Shown in pieces: positions 1-30,599 of a DNA stretch of 64,000 bases. How positions within the stretch are numbered: position 1 is the first letter of the stretch; each line of letters opens with the position of its first letter. Under the pieces are notes generated by a model. That model was not told the origin of the DNA. It did no database searches and saw only the letters and a list, made by a program, of their open reading frames with translations. Location: contig OZ022241.1 of NCBI GenBank assembly GCA_963978895.1, positions 18,007,064-18,071,063 on the forward strand. The letters run 5' to 3'. Made by a program: the position numbers and the translations under genes. This stretch comes from Erpobdella octoculata (lineage: Eukaryota > Annelida > Clitellata > Hirudinida > Erpobdellidae).

Positions 1-118
1 ATAGATATTTTCTTATAAGTTGTAATTAAATGAAGACATATGAATTTTCCTTTAATTTGGGTCAAGTAATAGATTTAATGATTACATGTAAATTAGCTAA
101 AATTATGAACATAACCAC

Positions 119-1772
119 TTCATCATCATCATCATCATCATCATCATTTATTTTTTAAACGTCTCTATTCCACGCTATGCTAGGGTTGGACGTTTTTCCA
201 TATCAGGCCCCTCCACAAGTCATGATCCAGGGCAGACTGCCGCTTCAGGCCGAGCTCATCCATGTCTTTCTTCACACATTCCCACCAAGTCTTCCTACTT
301 CTACCTTTACTCTCACTCCTACAACATCCACATCTCTAATTGCCGAAACCCAATCATCTGCAATTTTACGCTCCAAATGTCCAAACCACCTTAGTCTTCC
401 ACGTCTCACCACATCAGCCACACAAGGAACATTCAGAAGGCTATACAAATCCACACTACGTGCACGATCATTCAACGAAACACCACACATCCATCTAACC
501 ATCATACGCTCTGCCCTTTCTAAACTTCTTAGATTCTCCACCTTCATAGACCATGTTTCAGTGCCATAAACAAGGACACTTTGAACACATGCCCTATACA
601 CCTTTCCTTTCACATGAAAGGATGCACCACGGGTGGTAAAGATAGGAGATAACTCTTTGAATTTAGCCCAGGCAGAACGCACTATAGCTCTCACCGCCTC
701 TTCTACACCTCCTCCTGCACCTAATGTGTCACCTAGGTAACAGAACTTGGTCACACACTCCACCTTTACACCTGGCTCAACCTCAATCTCGCCCAACAAC
801 TCTTCCTGAACAGAACCACCAGCCACACAACTCTTACAACGGAAGCCAACAAGATCTTTCAAACTACCCAAAATGCCATTGCACCTTTTATGGACCCAAC
901 TCTTACAATCCACACAACAAATAGAATTGGAGCCAACACCTTTTCTGCATACACTGCATGGCCATTTACCCGACTTCTTCACCTGTTCCATTCCGGCCCG
1001 ACACTTCATGATTTTTGTCTTACTCGCATTCACTCTAAGGCCTTTCGCTTCCATGCCAATTTTCCAGATCCTTAACTTTTCCAGGAGAGAATCTTCTGTC
1101 TCAGCTAATAAAACAAGATCATCAGCATAGAGCAGTTCCATTGGCAAGCCTACCCTGAGCTCCCGTGATAAGGCCTCTAAAACAATGATAAACAACAATG
1201 GGCTGAGAACTGAACCCTGATGCACTCCAACCTTAATGCTGAAAGCATCACTCTCCTTCCCATTCATCCACACCTAGACATCTCAGATCCCACCACACTA
1301 TCTCACGAGGTACTCTTTTTTCAATCACCCTCTCTAAAACTTTCTTTGCCTGTTCTAATAGTTTAATGCCCCTGTATGAGCCACACGCTAATGCATCGCC
1401 TTTTCCCTTGTAGACATTCACCATCCAGCTCTTATTCCAGTCTACAGGGGTTTTACCATCCTTCACTACTGCATTACACACTTCAGTCATCCACACTATA
1501 CCAACAGCTCCAGCAGCTTTCAACATGTCCGCCACCACTCCTGAAGGTCCAGCTGCCTTGTTACGTTTCATCTTATGGATTGCATTACTAACTTCCAGAG
1601 TAGTTAACTTTCCACTAGGTCCACAAACAGGACTTACATGAGTTAGACCATTTGCATCCCAAGTGAACTCCTCATTAGAAATTCTATCATAATGCGCTCT
1701 CCATACCTCCAACACCCTACTATCCTCAGCCACAACCTTACCTTCATGGTCTTTCATGCAGTTGGCCCCCAC
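119..1772 (-). mobile_element. RTE-like LINE fragment, reverse transcriptase with internal deletions
   Basis: Read on the minus strand, 1772-1248 encodes the fingers part of a LINE reverse transcriptase (NKAAGPSGVVADMLK, YKGKGDALACGSYRGI). 1273-272 encodes the rest of the palm (GVHQGSVLSPLLF, catalytic YADD near 1128), the thumb and a Cys-rich PHD-like knuckle (CSVCRKGVGSNSICCVDC). The 3' end runs into a (GAT)n tail (CAT repeats at 120-147 on the plus strand), as in RTE-clade elements. The first open frame jumps from the pre-palm segment straight to VPREIVWWDLRCLGVDEW, so the FxDLxKAFD palm block is missing. A second break at about 1250-1273 shifts the frame. The element is 5' truncated and dead. 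It fills the intron upstream of the first visible exon of the plus-strand gene. Confidence 0.85.
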
Positions 1773-1850
1773 TTGATGATTTGAAATAAAAGCAATGTAT
1801 TTGATGTTTTAAATTGAAAAATTAGTTGTAAGTTTATATATATTTTCAGG

Positions 1851-20151
<18,301 letters not shown>

Positions 20152-20952
20152 GTTAGTATCGTATACTCATAATGAATGCTCAATAAATTAAAAATGTATT
20201 TTGAATATAAATATATAAATTTAACTGAAAAATAAAGTAGCAAAATTAAAAAAAATTATCTTTGCCAACTAAGCACTAGTCATGGTAATGCTATTCTAAT
20301 TGTTATTCTACATGAAAGCTCTTCAAATGAGCTGCCGTCTATAAAGGGTATAGAATTTTCTTAAAATAATTTTTGAGCACAGATGGACAGCTATCATAAA
20401 AACTTCTAAGGGAATTTCCACATTAAAATAAAAGCCATTAAATCAAAGAAATATTTCGAAGGCTTGCTTTTGCATGTGAGCTAAGAATGAAAAACGACGC
20501 AATGAAAACCTTTGAAGTTGAGGACTTAAATTTTGTTTTTGAAAATTCTGAAATAAGCAGAAGATATTGTTTATTTTTTCTCCACTTATAAGAAATCGGA
20601 TAATGTGAATTTCCGTTGTAACGAAATCGAAAATTCCATTTATAAATAAATTGGCTATTGCGAAATTCTATATTATAGCATTCGAAATTTGCCATAGTCT
20701 TCCTAGTTATAAGTAAAAAAGAAATTTGATATAACTGATTTCCTTAAAAGTGGACGACACTGCATCTTACATTATTATAAAACTTGCTACTGGATATATT
20801 AACTCTATCTTATTTACCAAGAGCCAATCCCAAGCCTGGAAAAAAGAATTTATTTAATGGTTGTTTTGATTAAATTGCTTTAATTTCAATTCATTTGAAA
20901 ATGATGAAATAATGGGTTGTCATCCAGTTTATGTTTGTGTTGAAAATTTCAG

Positions 20953-21082
20953 AGAATTAGCTATTCCAGAAGTTGTTGAAAAATTGATTATAAGATTTCA
21001 CCTATGCAGACAGACATGTGAAGCTCATCAAAAGCATGTAGAAAAACATGCCAGTCTACACCAGTTGTATAGAAAAAGTTGA
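20953..21082 (+). CDS. Candidate 3' exon, unassigned
   Basis: Acceptor gaaaatttcag ends at 20952. With phase-2 entry the frame is open to a TGA at 21080-21082 and encodes a helical segment (ELAIPEVVEKLIIRFHLCRQ, then HVEKHASLHQLY). No exon that would supply the needed phase was found just upstream. It may be an exon of the gene to its left, or chance. Confidence 0.3.
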
Positions 21083-21601
21083 ACTGCTTATTTTTGCTGG
21101 AGTATTAATAAGCAAGGAGAATTTTTCTGTGCTTGATCAGAATATAAGAGGAAATTACCAAACAGTGTTTCCTTTTATGCTATTACTTCTTTGTCTTAAT
21201 ACCATTTTTACTGATTTTTTATAAGTGAACCTGATGTTCCTAGCCTCTGAATGGGAATTCTAGTTTTTGATCTAAAATAATTTTACATTATTAAATAATT
21301 TTAAAAATGTAACATGTAACAACAGACTTCACCCATTGATTTATATTTAACCTAAATTTAATCAGATCTACAAATAAAAATATATAAAAAACATGCTGAT
21401 ATTACACTTTTACTTCTAAATATGGTTCTATGACTGACAGAGCTCATACAAAATGAACGTCCCAAACATTTTTATTTGATCAAACTATTCAAAAGATAAA
21501 ATTGAATAACACAAAAGAAATTTTTTATTTTTATGGCATTTAGAAGTAAAAGTGTTTTTTTGAATGTTTTTTTTTATATGTTTGTATTTTATTTCTTTTA
21601 G

Positions 21602-21694
21602 TCTTTAGTCTTACATGAAACTCTGTATGTTTTCTCATCCATTCCACTTCTAAAAAACATGGATGAAGCTGCTAAGCGGAATAGCCAACTTTGA
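21602..21694 (+). CDS. Candidate terminal exon, phase-compatible with exon at 20099
   Basis: Acceptor atttcttttag ends at 21601. The phase-0 frame (SLVLHETLYVFSSIPLLKN, then MDEAAKRNSQL and TGA at 21692) would follow the exon at 20099 without an extra exon. No poly(A) signal was identified nearby, so this remains one of two possible ends. Confidence 0.3.
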   Translation, partial: SLVLHETLYVFSSIPLLKNMDEAAKRNSQL

Positions 21695-22202
21695 ACGGCA
21701 GCAAGAGGCTAGCTAAACTCTGGCATACCCGTTGATGCCTTACCTGTACTAGACTCGAACCTGTTGTGGACCTACCCTACCCACAAATACGGATTGTTTG
21801 TTATAATAGAAAAATGATTACAAGATCCAAGTTCTAGGAAACAGTCAAATCTTGAACTTTTTTCTACTTCTTTTTATGCCCACCACAAAGATCAGACAAG
21901 AACAAATGTGCTCCCCAACGGCAGCTTCTAATTTTTTGCAAATCATTTATTTTTATGATAATAAGTTTATAAAACAGAAAAACTGACCAATGTCTTCTAA
22001 ATATTTGATGTGTGAAGTATATGAAGATAAAAATATAAGAAACTTTCTAGTCAATATTAAAAAACAAGGTTTTTATTATAAAATTTTAAAATTAAAAATT
22101 AAATATTGCTTTCTTTAAATATACTAATAACTGCTGGTTCGTTTTTCTACAGAAAATTTGTAATTTTTTTAAAAGTTAATTCAATTTTATTTTTTACTAA
22201 TT

Positions 22203-22460
22203 AGCTTTTATAGGTTTTTCTATCGCTTTTCTCTCTTGCTTCCGTTTCTTTCCCTGCATGCTCTCCTGCTCCCTTTCCTGATTTTTCTCGCTCTTCCTCT
22301 CCCTTTCCCCTTTGCTCTTCCACTTCCATTTACTTTCCCAATCTTGATCGCTCTTCTGCTCTGGCTTATTCTCCTGCTTGCTTTCCTGCTCATGCTCCTT
22401 TCCTTTTTCCTCTCCCTCCTAACTTTTTTGCCCATAAAACAAAATAGATTTGTTAAAAGT
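22203..22460 (-). mobile_element. Decayed Helitron-like element
   Basis: Pyrimidine-rich remnants of the family body (GGTTTTTCTATCGCTTTTCTC, 22213-22233, and TCCTGCTCATGCTCC) are followed by CCCATAAAACAAAATAGATT, the inner end also seen in the head-to-head pairs. The terminal hairpin is missing. From 21695 to 22202 nothing coding is seen. Confidence 0.5.
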
Positions 22461-22591
22461 TGCTTGAAACCTTCTGCAAACTTTGTTATGTAGGCTAAAT
22501 TTTAATGTTCATAAGCAATAACCTTTGGTGTTCGTAGTTCGTACATAGGCACTTTTGGCCTAGAATGTTTTTTGGTCATGAGAAATTAAAA

Positions 22592-23520
22592 ACAACCCTA
22601 TCTTTTATTCCTCTTTGAGAACTACCTCTACCTCATACAGAAAGTCATTTTTACCAATGCTTTTATTAACTCGTCGGCTCTGTTTCTCTGTCTGTCTGTT
22701 TCTCTGTCTGTTTCAAATCTTGCAATCAATTTTTGAGTCACTTCCTGATGATAGATTTTTTTCAAATTTTGCATACATGCTCAAGATAGAAGACAATGCA
22801 ATATTCAATTATTAGTTTTACAATAAGTCAATTAATTTCAACCCTATCTTTTATTCCTCTTTGAGAACTACCTCTACCTCATACAGAAAGTCATTTTTAC
22901 CAATGCTTTTATTAACTCGTCGGCTCTGTTTCTCTGTCTGTCTGTTTCTCTGTCAGTCTGTTTCTCTGTCTGTCTATTTCTCTGTCTGTTTCAAATCTTG
23001 CAATCAATTTTTGAGTCACTTCCTGATGATAGATTTTTTTCAAATTTTGCATACATGCTCAAGATAGAAGACAATGCAATATTCAATTATTAGTTTTACA
23101 ATAAGTCAATTAATTTAGTTAATTTTCTTGAGGATTTTATCGAGGGGTTTCTTGAGGGTTTTCTTGAGGGTTTTCTTGACCACAAAACGCTAACCGACTG
23201 GCAGACTATTTTACCAAGTTAACACGAACCACACTCACTGACCGCGATTCTCAAGCGTGTACGAAATTTTCATGAAAATAGTTGAGATATTTAAATTCGA
23301 TGCTTTTTGATGATATTTTTATTATTATTACCAATGCTTTTATTAACTCGTCGTCTCTGTTTCTCTGTCTGTCTGTTTGTTTCTCTGTCTGTTTCAAATC
23401 TTGCAATCAATTTTTGAGTCACTTCCTGATGATAGATTTTTTCAAATTTTGCATACATGCTCAAAATAGAAGACAATGCAATATTCAATTATTAGTTTTA
23501 CAATAAGTCAATTAATTTAG
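22592..23520. repeat. Three direct copies of a repeat of about 250 bp with a TCTG microsatellite
   Basis: Copies lie at about 22592-22842, 22843-23118 and 23315-23520. Each has CTCGTCGGCTCTGTTTCTC or CTCGTCGTCTCTGTTTC, a variable (TCTG)n stretch, then CACTTCCTGATGATAGATT. The second and third are separated by about 195 bp that include three TTGAGGGTTTTC-type repeats. Confidence 0.8.
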
Positions 23521-23789
23521 ATAATTATAATTAATTTCGATATAATTAAGATATTTCGACTTTAACATAAAATAAAAGAGTAATATAAGAAAAAATTGAT
23601 TGCAAAATTTGTGTTTTAATTACATATAAGAGCATTGGTTTTAAAAATTCGTTTTTAATTTACTTGTTATATTTACATTCAAATCACTGAATTGCACTGC
23701 TCAATTAGTTTGTAAAGCTCATATATATCTATGGTAAAGCTATTTAGTGCTCAGATTCAAAATGTGGAACAACGAATAAGTTTATTACC

Positions 23790-24760
23790 ATTTAATAGAG
23801 TAACTGGGGAGATAAATTGGAAAATACTGGTAGAAATTTTTGCAGGGGAGCAAGCTTTTTATTTTTTCTCTCTTCGCCTCTTCTATCATATTCTCTCCCG
23901 TTTCTTCTTTTTCTTCACAAAATTGTGTGATGGCTTTGGGCTCAATTGAGCCCCAAGAAAATTTTTGAATTTTTTTGTTTAAAATTGGGTATATAAAGTA
24001 CAATTTTCAGTTAACTTTATTTTATTCCAAAATGTCTTAAAAACATGCTGAAAATGACAAAAATGCTTTAGTTGGAAAGGTTAATATCTTAGACACAGCC
24101 AAACTGTCATTGTTGAATAGAAATTTGTGTACCTTTAAGGCTTTGCAGAAAAGTTAGAAAAAATTGTATGGAAGTGATAGGAGACCAGAGGAGACAATCA
24201 AACAATAGTCATTCATCAGTAAAAGGCCACACTAATGTTTCTTGGAGGCCGATTTACACAACAGCACTGCCAACAACTATACATGAGCTTATTAACTAAT
24301 ACAAGCTGAAATAAATATAATACTTAGAATAAACCATTTAGTCAGTGATGGATTAGTGATTCTGGTTAATTTTCAAAACCATTTTGGACAAAATTTTTGT
24401 ATTTATTCATGCAGGTTGGCTAACAAGAATATTATAAGAATTATTAAAGACCATAGGCGCACCCAGAAGGGGTGGTTCGGGGTTATACATTTCCTAAAAT
24501 TATTCCAACAATTTCTTTACTACTTGAAAATATATTAATCAACAGGTCTTAGTGATGATAAAAACACATTGGAATGATTCATGCACGCATCATAGTGTTT
24601 AGAGAAACGTCAGTGGAGTAAAAAAGAAAGCATCGGGGGGGGGGGAACTGATCTCTATAATATAAGTTATATTATAGAGATCAGTGGGGGGGATGCATTC
24701 CCAAAGATAATGATGATGATATCTATATGACAATGGAAGGAGTTGCAGTTGTTACAATTA
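23790..24760. repeat. Dispersed repeat, inverted copy at 33780-34440
   Basis: Segments such as GGGCTCAATTGAGCCCC, GTCTCCTC/GAGGAGAC, CACACTAATGTTT and GCATCATAGTGTTT occur here and, inverted and in reverse order, at 33780-34440. No reading frame is conserved between copies, so I treat it as a non-autonomous element. A perfect 18-bp hairpin lies near its right end (24652-24692). Confidence 0.65.
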
Positions 24761-24819
24761 ATTATAAATGTTGTAATTATAAAATTTTTTCTTTTTTTTT
24801 CTAAATTTTTTTAGTCACT

Positions 24820-27100
24820 CAATCCAGGGTCAATCAATCAGTTGAATTTATATAGCGCTATTTACTATCGTTCAATAGCGCTCGGACGCGAACTTTTTAA
24901 ATAAATAAGTCTTAAGTCCCCGACGGAAAACTGTGAGAGAAGTAGATTTAGTAAGAGAAGTAGGAAGAGAGTTTCAGAGATAAGGACCAGAGTAGGAAAA
25001 AGAATTTTTAGCAAGAAAAGATATGAAAGTGGTTAAGAGAGGAAGATCGGAGATCAGACTAAGGAGGAATTTTTATTAAGTTAGCTAGGTAGAGTGGAGA
25101 AGAGCCATTTTTAATTTTAAACAGTAAGCAAATTTTAAACATCACCCTATATTTAAGAGGTAGCCAGTGAAGAAGAACAAGAGATGGAGAGATATGAGAA
25201 AAGAAAGAGGTGTGAGAAACTAAGCGTAGAGCACAATTGAAAGCTTTAGAAAGATGAAGGGTAGAGTCAGGTAGATCATAGTAGAGAAAATTGCAAAAGT
25301 CAATTCGAGACAGAATAAGAGTAGAGACTAGAAATTGTAGAGAAGGATCATCGAGCAGTGGAAGAAGTTGTTTAATGCGTCGTATATGGAAGTAGCAAGA
25401 TTTAGTGACAGATAATATTTGAGGAGTTAAAGACAAGTTGGAGTCAAAGAGAAAAACTAAACTACGAATAAGAGGAGAAGGGGAAATAGAAAACGAAGAT
25501 GGAGGTGGCAGAAGAATTCAAAGAAATAAAAGATTAAAAGCAGGCAGTTATTTGATTAACAACAGACTTATGAGAAGAATTAGAAAAAGTAGAATAGACA
25601 TAATATAAGATAAGGAAGTTCAGAAGTATATAGAATAAATAGTAAAGGGCCGAAAATAGTGCCTTGAGGAACACCATAATTTAAAGATGCAGAAGTAGAT
25701 TTAGAAGATTCAATAGATACACAAGAAGATCTACCAGATAGATATGATTTAACCCATAGGAGTGATTCACCAGTTATATTAAAAGATTTATCAAATACAT
25801 TCAATAACAGTGAGTGATCAACTGTATCAGATGCAGATGAAAAATCAAGACAGAAGAAGAGTAGAGAGGCCAGAATCAGAAGAAACAATCAGATCATTAT
25901 AGAGTTTAAGTAGAGCAGTTTAAGTTGAATGACCAGATCTAAAGCCAGATTGGGAAAGAGGAAGAAGTGAGTAAGTAGTCAGATAAGCATTTATTTGCTC
26001 ATTTACAACTTTTTCTATGATTTTAGAGATAAAAGATAGATTAGAAGAGACAGGCCTATAGCTAGAAAGAGAAGGATCAAGAGACGCATTTTTAATAGTA
26101 GGTATAATAAAGGAAGATTTAAGAAGAGAAGGAAACACAGATGTAGATAAAGATAGATTAATTAAGTCAAGTAAGATTGGATAAAAAAGAGAAGAAAGTT
26201 CTTTAAAGATAGGAGTATAAATAAGATCCAAAGAGCAAGTAGAAGAAGACATAGAGTTAATAAGTTTAGTGAGATAATCAAGTGTAATAGGAGAAAAAGA
26301 AGTAAAAGTTTCAGTCGAGAATTTAAAAAAAAGGGAGTTTGACTATCTAAGATCTAATGTTATTCATCTTAGTAGTTAGAAAGTTGTGGTAGTCATCAGG
26401 AGAGAAAGAGGGAGAGGGAGATTTTTTATTGAGGAGTTTAGACAGAGAAGACCACCTATTTCTAGAATTTGAAGCAAAAACAACAGATTTTCTTAAAAAA
26501 AAGAGTGCTTATCAAAAAGTAGTTTTTTTTTTATAATAGTTTATAGTCCTTTACACATCAAAAAGTAGCTTATGGTATTGTTTGAGATGATATTGCCACT
26601 CATACCAAGAAGCTTTATAGAGATTAGAACGAAAAGCTCGCTGAGTTTTACGGGCTGATTGCTTAAAGAGAACACAATCACGATCAAACCAAGGAGCTTT
26701 TTTTTAGAAAAGAGCCGTCTTAAAAGGAACCAAAATATTCAATATGGATGAAATCGTCGAGTTGAGATTGTCCATAAATGAATCGACGTCAGTGGAAGAA
26801 GAAGAAAACCCAGAGGTAAGAAATAGATCTAAAAATTGAGTTTTACCAAATCTAGACCAACACCGTTAAGTAATAAAAGAAAGATTAGTTAAGGGTTGAG
26901 AAAGAGGTAAATTAAAAGAAATAAAGTAGTGATCAGTAAAGTGAAGTTTTACAGATGAAAGATTACCTATATTAGAGAAGAGAAATAATAAGATCCAATG
27001 TGTTGCACCGATTATGAGTTGAAGAGACACAATGCTGAAAGAAGTTAAAAGTAGATAGGATTTCAAGAAATTGAGAAACAAAAGGGTCCTTAGGAATGTA
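24820..27100 (-). mobile_element. Degenerate L2/CR1-like LINE
   Basis: Read on the minus strand. 26252-25920 carries the fingers and palm start (SYRPVSSNLSFISKIIEKVV, then QSGFRSGHST). 25888-25580 carries the palm (LDFSSASDTVDH and GVPQGTIFGPLLFILY). 25436-25059 carries the C-terminal segment (LPLLDDPSLQFLVSTLILSR, then HWLPLKYRVMFKICLLFKI). Frames are interrupted between blocks and the YADD region is lost. The 3' tail at about 24835-24890 has the ATATAGCGC motif found in such elements; a related tail, TAGTGCTATTTAGG, lies alone at 35410-35480. An endonuclease fragment may lie at 26866-27081. Confidence 0.8.
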
Positions 27101-27259
27101 GTATAGTGTTAGTGGCACTATGTGTCCTGTCTTTTTTCACAAAAAATAAAATAAATATTAAAATCCCCAATAATAAAAATAGGAGTAGATAGAGAGAAAA
27201 GTGTTCCCCTTGCACCCCCCTGCGGGCGCTCATGTATAAATATTTTTGTGGTGTTTGGC

Positions 27260-27284
27260 GTTCCAGACGCGCGGGAACTGCTAG
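27260..27284 (+). mobile_element. Isolated Helitron-like 3' terminus
   Basis: GTTCC and GGAAC form a stem around AGACGCGC, followed by TGCTAG before T. No left end could be assigned. Confidence 0.35.
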
Positions 27285-28375
27285 TTTATATATTTTTGGT
27301 TTGTATGTGCTCTCAAGCTTCAGTACATACGCTAGAGGACAACCTTGATAATAAAACTTTTGTTTTACAATGTTGATTTCAATTACTTTTCAAATAAATT
27401 ATAAACATTGTTTTTTTAATTCCTACGTTATTTTAGCAAAATAAGCATTTTCAATAATTATAAGTGTCTATGCTGTTTTGGAATAAAATACTTTTAGAAA
27501 ATCTTTGTTTACATTCACACCGAATAAATATATGAACCTGATCTAAATAGCTCTTTTTTTTAGCTCGACAGCTTTTTTTATTGCCAAAAGTTAATAATTA
27601 GGATATTTAAACGAAATTTGCTTTCTAGAGTTTTCAAAAGCACAGATTAGATGTATTATTTAATGTTTTAAGTGAGGGATAATACGTGAAAAATTATTAT
27701 GATTACAAGCATAGAGTACTATATTAGGCAGGCGCATAAAAAATTAAATTTTTTTTAAATATTAAAGTTTACATCACCCGAATTAAAAATTTGGAAAATT
27801 TTTTGGTAAAGTTCTAGTATAGCGTCATCGGCCGATTTCTATGAAAAACGACCGGGGTTTGACGTAAATAATGTTTAAAACATAAATAAAGTCTAATTAC
27901 AACATAAATAACTAAAAAAAACCCAGAAATTATAGGACTTTAGAACATTTAAGAGTTGCTCCCGAGGCTACTGTAGTTCCCGATGAAGATCTATTTGTCA
28001 ACAGCGATAGAAGTGAATAGTAGGAATAAAGAAAATAAAAATTAAACACATTTAGAATAGAAATAGACAATTTAGGAGAATAAATTAAAAATTTAAATTA
28101 TGGAAATTAAAACTTGAAAAATAATAGTTTGTTTTAGAAGTACGAGTTGCGTAACCCGCTCCATGTCTAAAACAGTTTCTTTAAATGCGACGGTTTTGTC
28201 AATATGCCTTAAGACAAATAAAAAAAATTAAGAACAATAAATTAGCAGCCAAACACCAAGGAAAAATAAAACAATATCAAAGTAAAAGTACTCGGTTGTC
28301 TTTATTACGGTTTCGACCATATTTCTTGGAGCAGAAATTCTGAGTTTTAGAGGTCATTGTGGCTACCAGAATTGT

Positions 28376-28558
28376 GTGGAGAGTGAACGAGAAAGCGACC
28401 AGAAAGAGGAGAGCAAGCGTGAGCAAGAAAGCGATCGAGAGCTGAAAAGTGACCAGGAGCGGGAAGGCAATCGGGAGCATAAGAGTAAGCGGGGAAGGAA
28501 ACGGAAGCAAGAGAAAAAAATGATAGACAAACCCCGGGCAAGGCCGGGTACCCCGCTA
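28376..28558 (+). mobile_element. Short Helitron-like element of the GGGAAAGC family
   Basis: Starts in degenerate 18-bp units (GAGAAAGCGACCAGAAAGAG) and ends CCCCGGGCAAGGCCGGG, then TACCCCG, CTAG and T. It keeps a perfect terminal hairpin. Confidence 0.65.
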
Positions 28559-28999
28559 GTCACGGATAAATTTCCATCGGCTCTTTGATTTTTAAAAATT
28601 TATGATACATATTAAATAATTGAACAATTATTTTGAACACTTACTTTTTTATTTTATTATTTTTTTTAAATGTTATTTTAATATTAACTCTTCCTTAATT
28701 TTTTTTCCTTGAATTGTATTATTCCGCATGTCAACACTGCCTTTGGATATTTTTGCTTAAAGTCGGTTTTTAGTGAGTTTTTCTGTAAGAAACTTTTTCG
28801 TAGTGATAATGTTCTAAGCTTATTTTATTAAACAGTTTTTTAAACCGAGTTTTTATAGAAATCGGCCGATGACGCTATACTAGAACTTTACCAAATTTTT
28901 ATTATGTGACCTAAATTAATGAAGATACAGAGTTTTGAACATCGAAAGTAGTTACAGCATACCTTGAGCCTTAACGCCCTTAACGCTAAAAAAGTGCGG

Positions 29000-30010
29000 C
29001 TAGCAAGGTTACCCTCTGCACTCAAGCACACAGATGCAGCATTTTTTGTCAATACCGTCTTATTTCAAACGTGGATTTAAGAAGTTGGGAGAGCACCTAC
29101 AGCAATGCTGCGTACATATTCTTTTAGAAGAAAAGCTAAACTTATTGTTAAGAAATATAAAAAGTTTCTCGGATTTCAAATTCAAAAGTTATATGTAGTC
29201 AAAGTTTTATTGTTTTTACGACATGCTTGGTATCACCTTCGTTCACATATCAAATTAATATTCTCAACTTAATCCTATTAACATAACATTTATACATGTT
29301 ATAGATTAGTGTCTCTAGTTTTTAAATTAAAAAAAATTAATATTGTAACACGTTTACTTATAAAGTAATTCAATTTTTTCCGCATGCACCCTTTCCACAT
29401 CTGCACGGAACTCGAGCGCATAGATGCTCAGATGCAGCATTTTTCGTTAATACTGTCTTATTTCAAACGCCGATTTCAAATGTTGGGCGGTTAGCTACAG
29501 CAATGTTGCTTAGATATTCTTTTAGAAGAAAGGCTAAACTTTTTTTTGTAAAAAAAATAAAAAGTTTCTCGGATTTCAAATTCCAAAGTTATATGTAGTC
29601 AAAGTTGTAATGTTTTTACGACATCGATTTTTTGGTATCTTCTTCCTTCACATAGCAAATTATTATACTTAACTTTTTCCTATTAAAATAAAACTTATAC
29701 ACCTTATAGATCAATGTTTCTAGTTTTGAAACTTCAAAAAAATAATATTATAACATGTTTAGGTACAAAGCTATTCACTTTTTCCTACAAGTACCTTTTC
29801 CACATCTACACGTAACTTGAGCGCTCAGATTTTTCGCCAATACCGTCTTATTTCAAACATGGATTTCATAAGTTGGGTGATTACTTACAGCGAGAAACTT
29901 GATTTTTTTATAAAAAAGATGTTCTTTTCTTATAAAAAAATAAAGTTTCTCGAGTTTCAAACTCCAGAGATATAAGAAAAAGTTTGAAACGACGTACTTT
30001 GAATTATAAT
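29000..30010. repeat. About 2.5 tandem copies of a unit of about 395 bp
   Basis: CACAGATGCAGCATTTTTTG and GTCTTATTTCAAACGTGG near 29025-29070 recur near 29430-29475, and partly near 29830-29870. AAGTTTCTCGGATTTCAAAT recurs at about 29165 and 29568. Non-coding, inside the 2.5-kb element. Confidence 0.7.
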
Positions 30011-30599
30011 TCAAAAGAAAATGAGCTACCTAAAACATTTTTTATAACCACCATATTACGTAAGCATCTTTTAAAATTATTTTGATTTATAGTTTACTTA
30101 TTTTGCATAATAAATAAGCGAGCAACAAAAATTCCTTTAACACCTATTTTTCACGAGGTACCCCTGCACAGCACAGTTTATTGGCGAGGTCTACTCATAG
30201 GCCTTTTGGCCTGCACGTTTAAGATATGCGCCTGCCTATACTATAGCATATCAAGAATCATTTGAGCATGGACGCAAGGGGTCATAGCATCTAAACAATA
30301 GGCACTCAAGTGTTTATTCAAATGGAAGTTATTTAAGTTGATTGAATGCATTTCTGTGTATGAATGTATTAGATAATTAACTAAAAATAATTCATTTTTC
30401 AATTTATTTAATACACAAACAAGGAGACATGAACATATTTAGAAATTTTATTTATTCAACTCCACATTTAAAACTATTGAATTTAATACAGTTTATTTCC
30501 CATTATCAGAATTTAATTTTGCAGTTTTTCTAGATGATGGGTTTTTATCATAACAAGTTCTTTTTGTGACATTTTTTCTGATGTTACCGTTAATTTCTT

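Larger units (their letters stand above)
27720..30243. mobile_element. 2.5-kb element with terminal inverted repeats and nested insertions
   Basis: CTATATTAGGCAGGCGCAT at about 27720 matches the inverted ATGCGCCTGCCTATACTATAG at about 30223-30243. A second, inner inverted pair spans 27785-27860 and 28853-28918 (TCTAGTATAGCGTCATCGG and its complement). Between the inner arms lies a Helitron-like element (28376-28558) with a GCCGGGTACCCCGCTAG end. No transposase seen. Confidence 0.6.
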
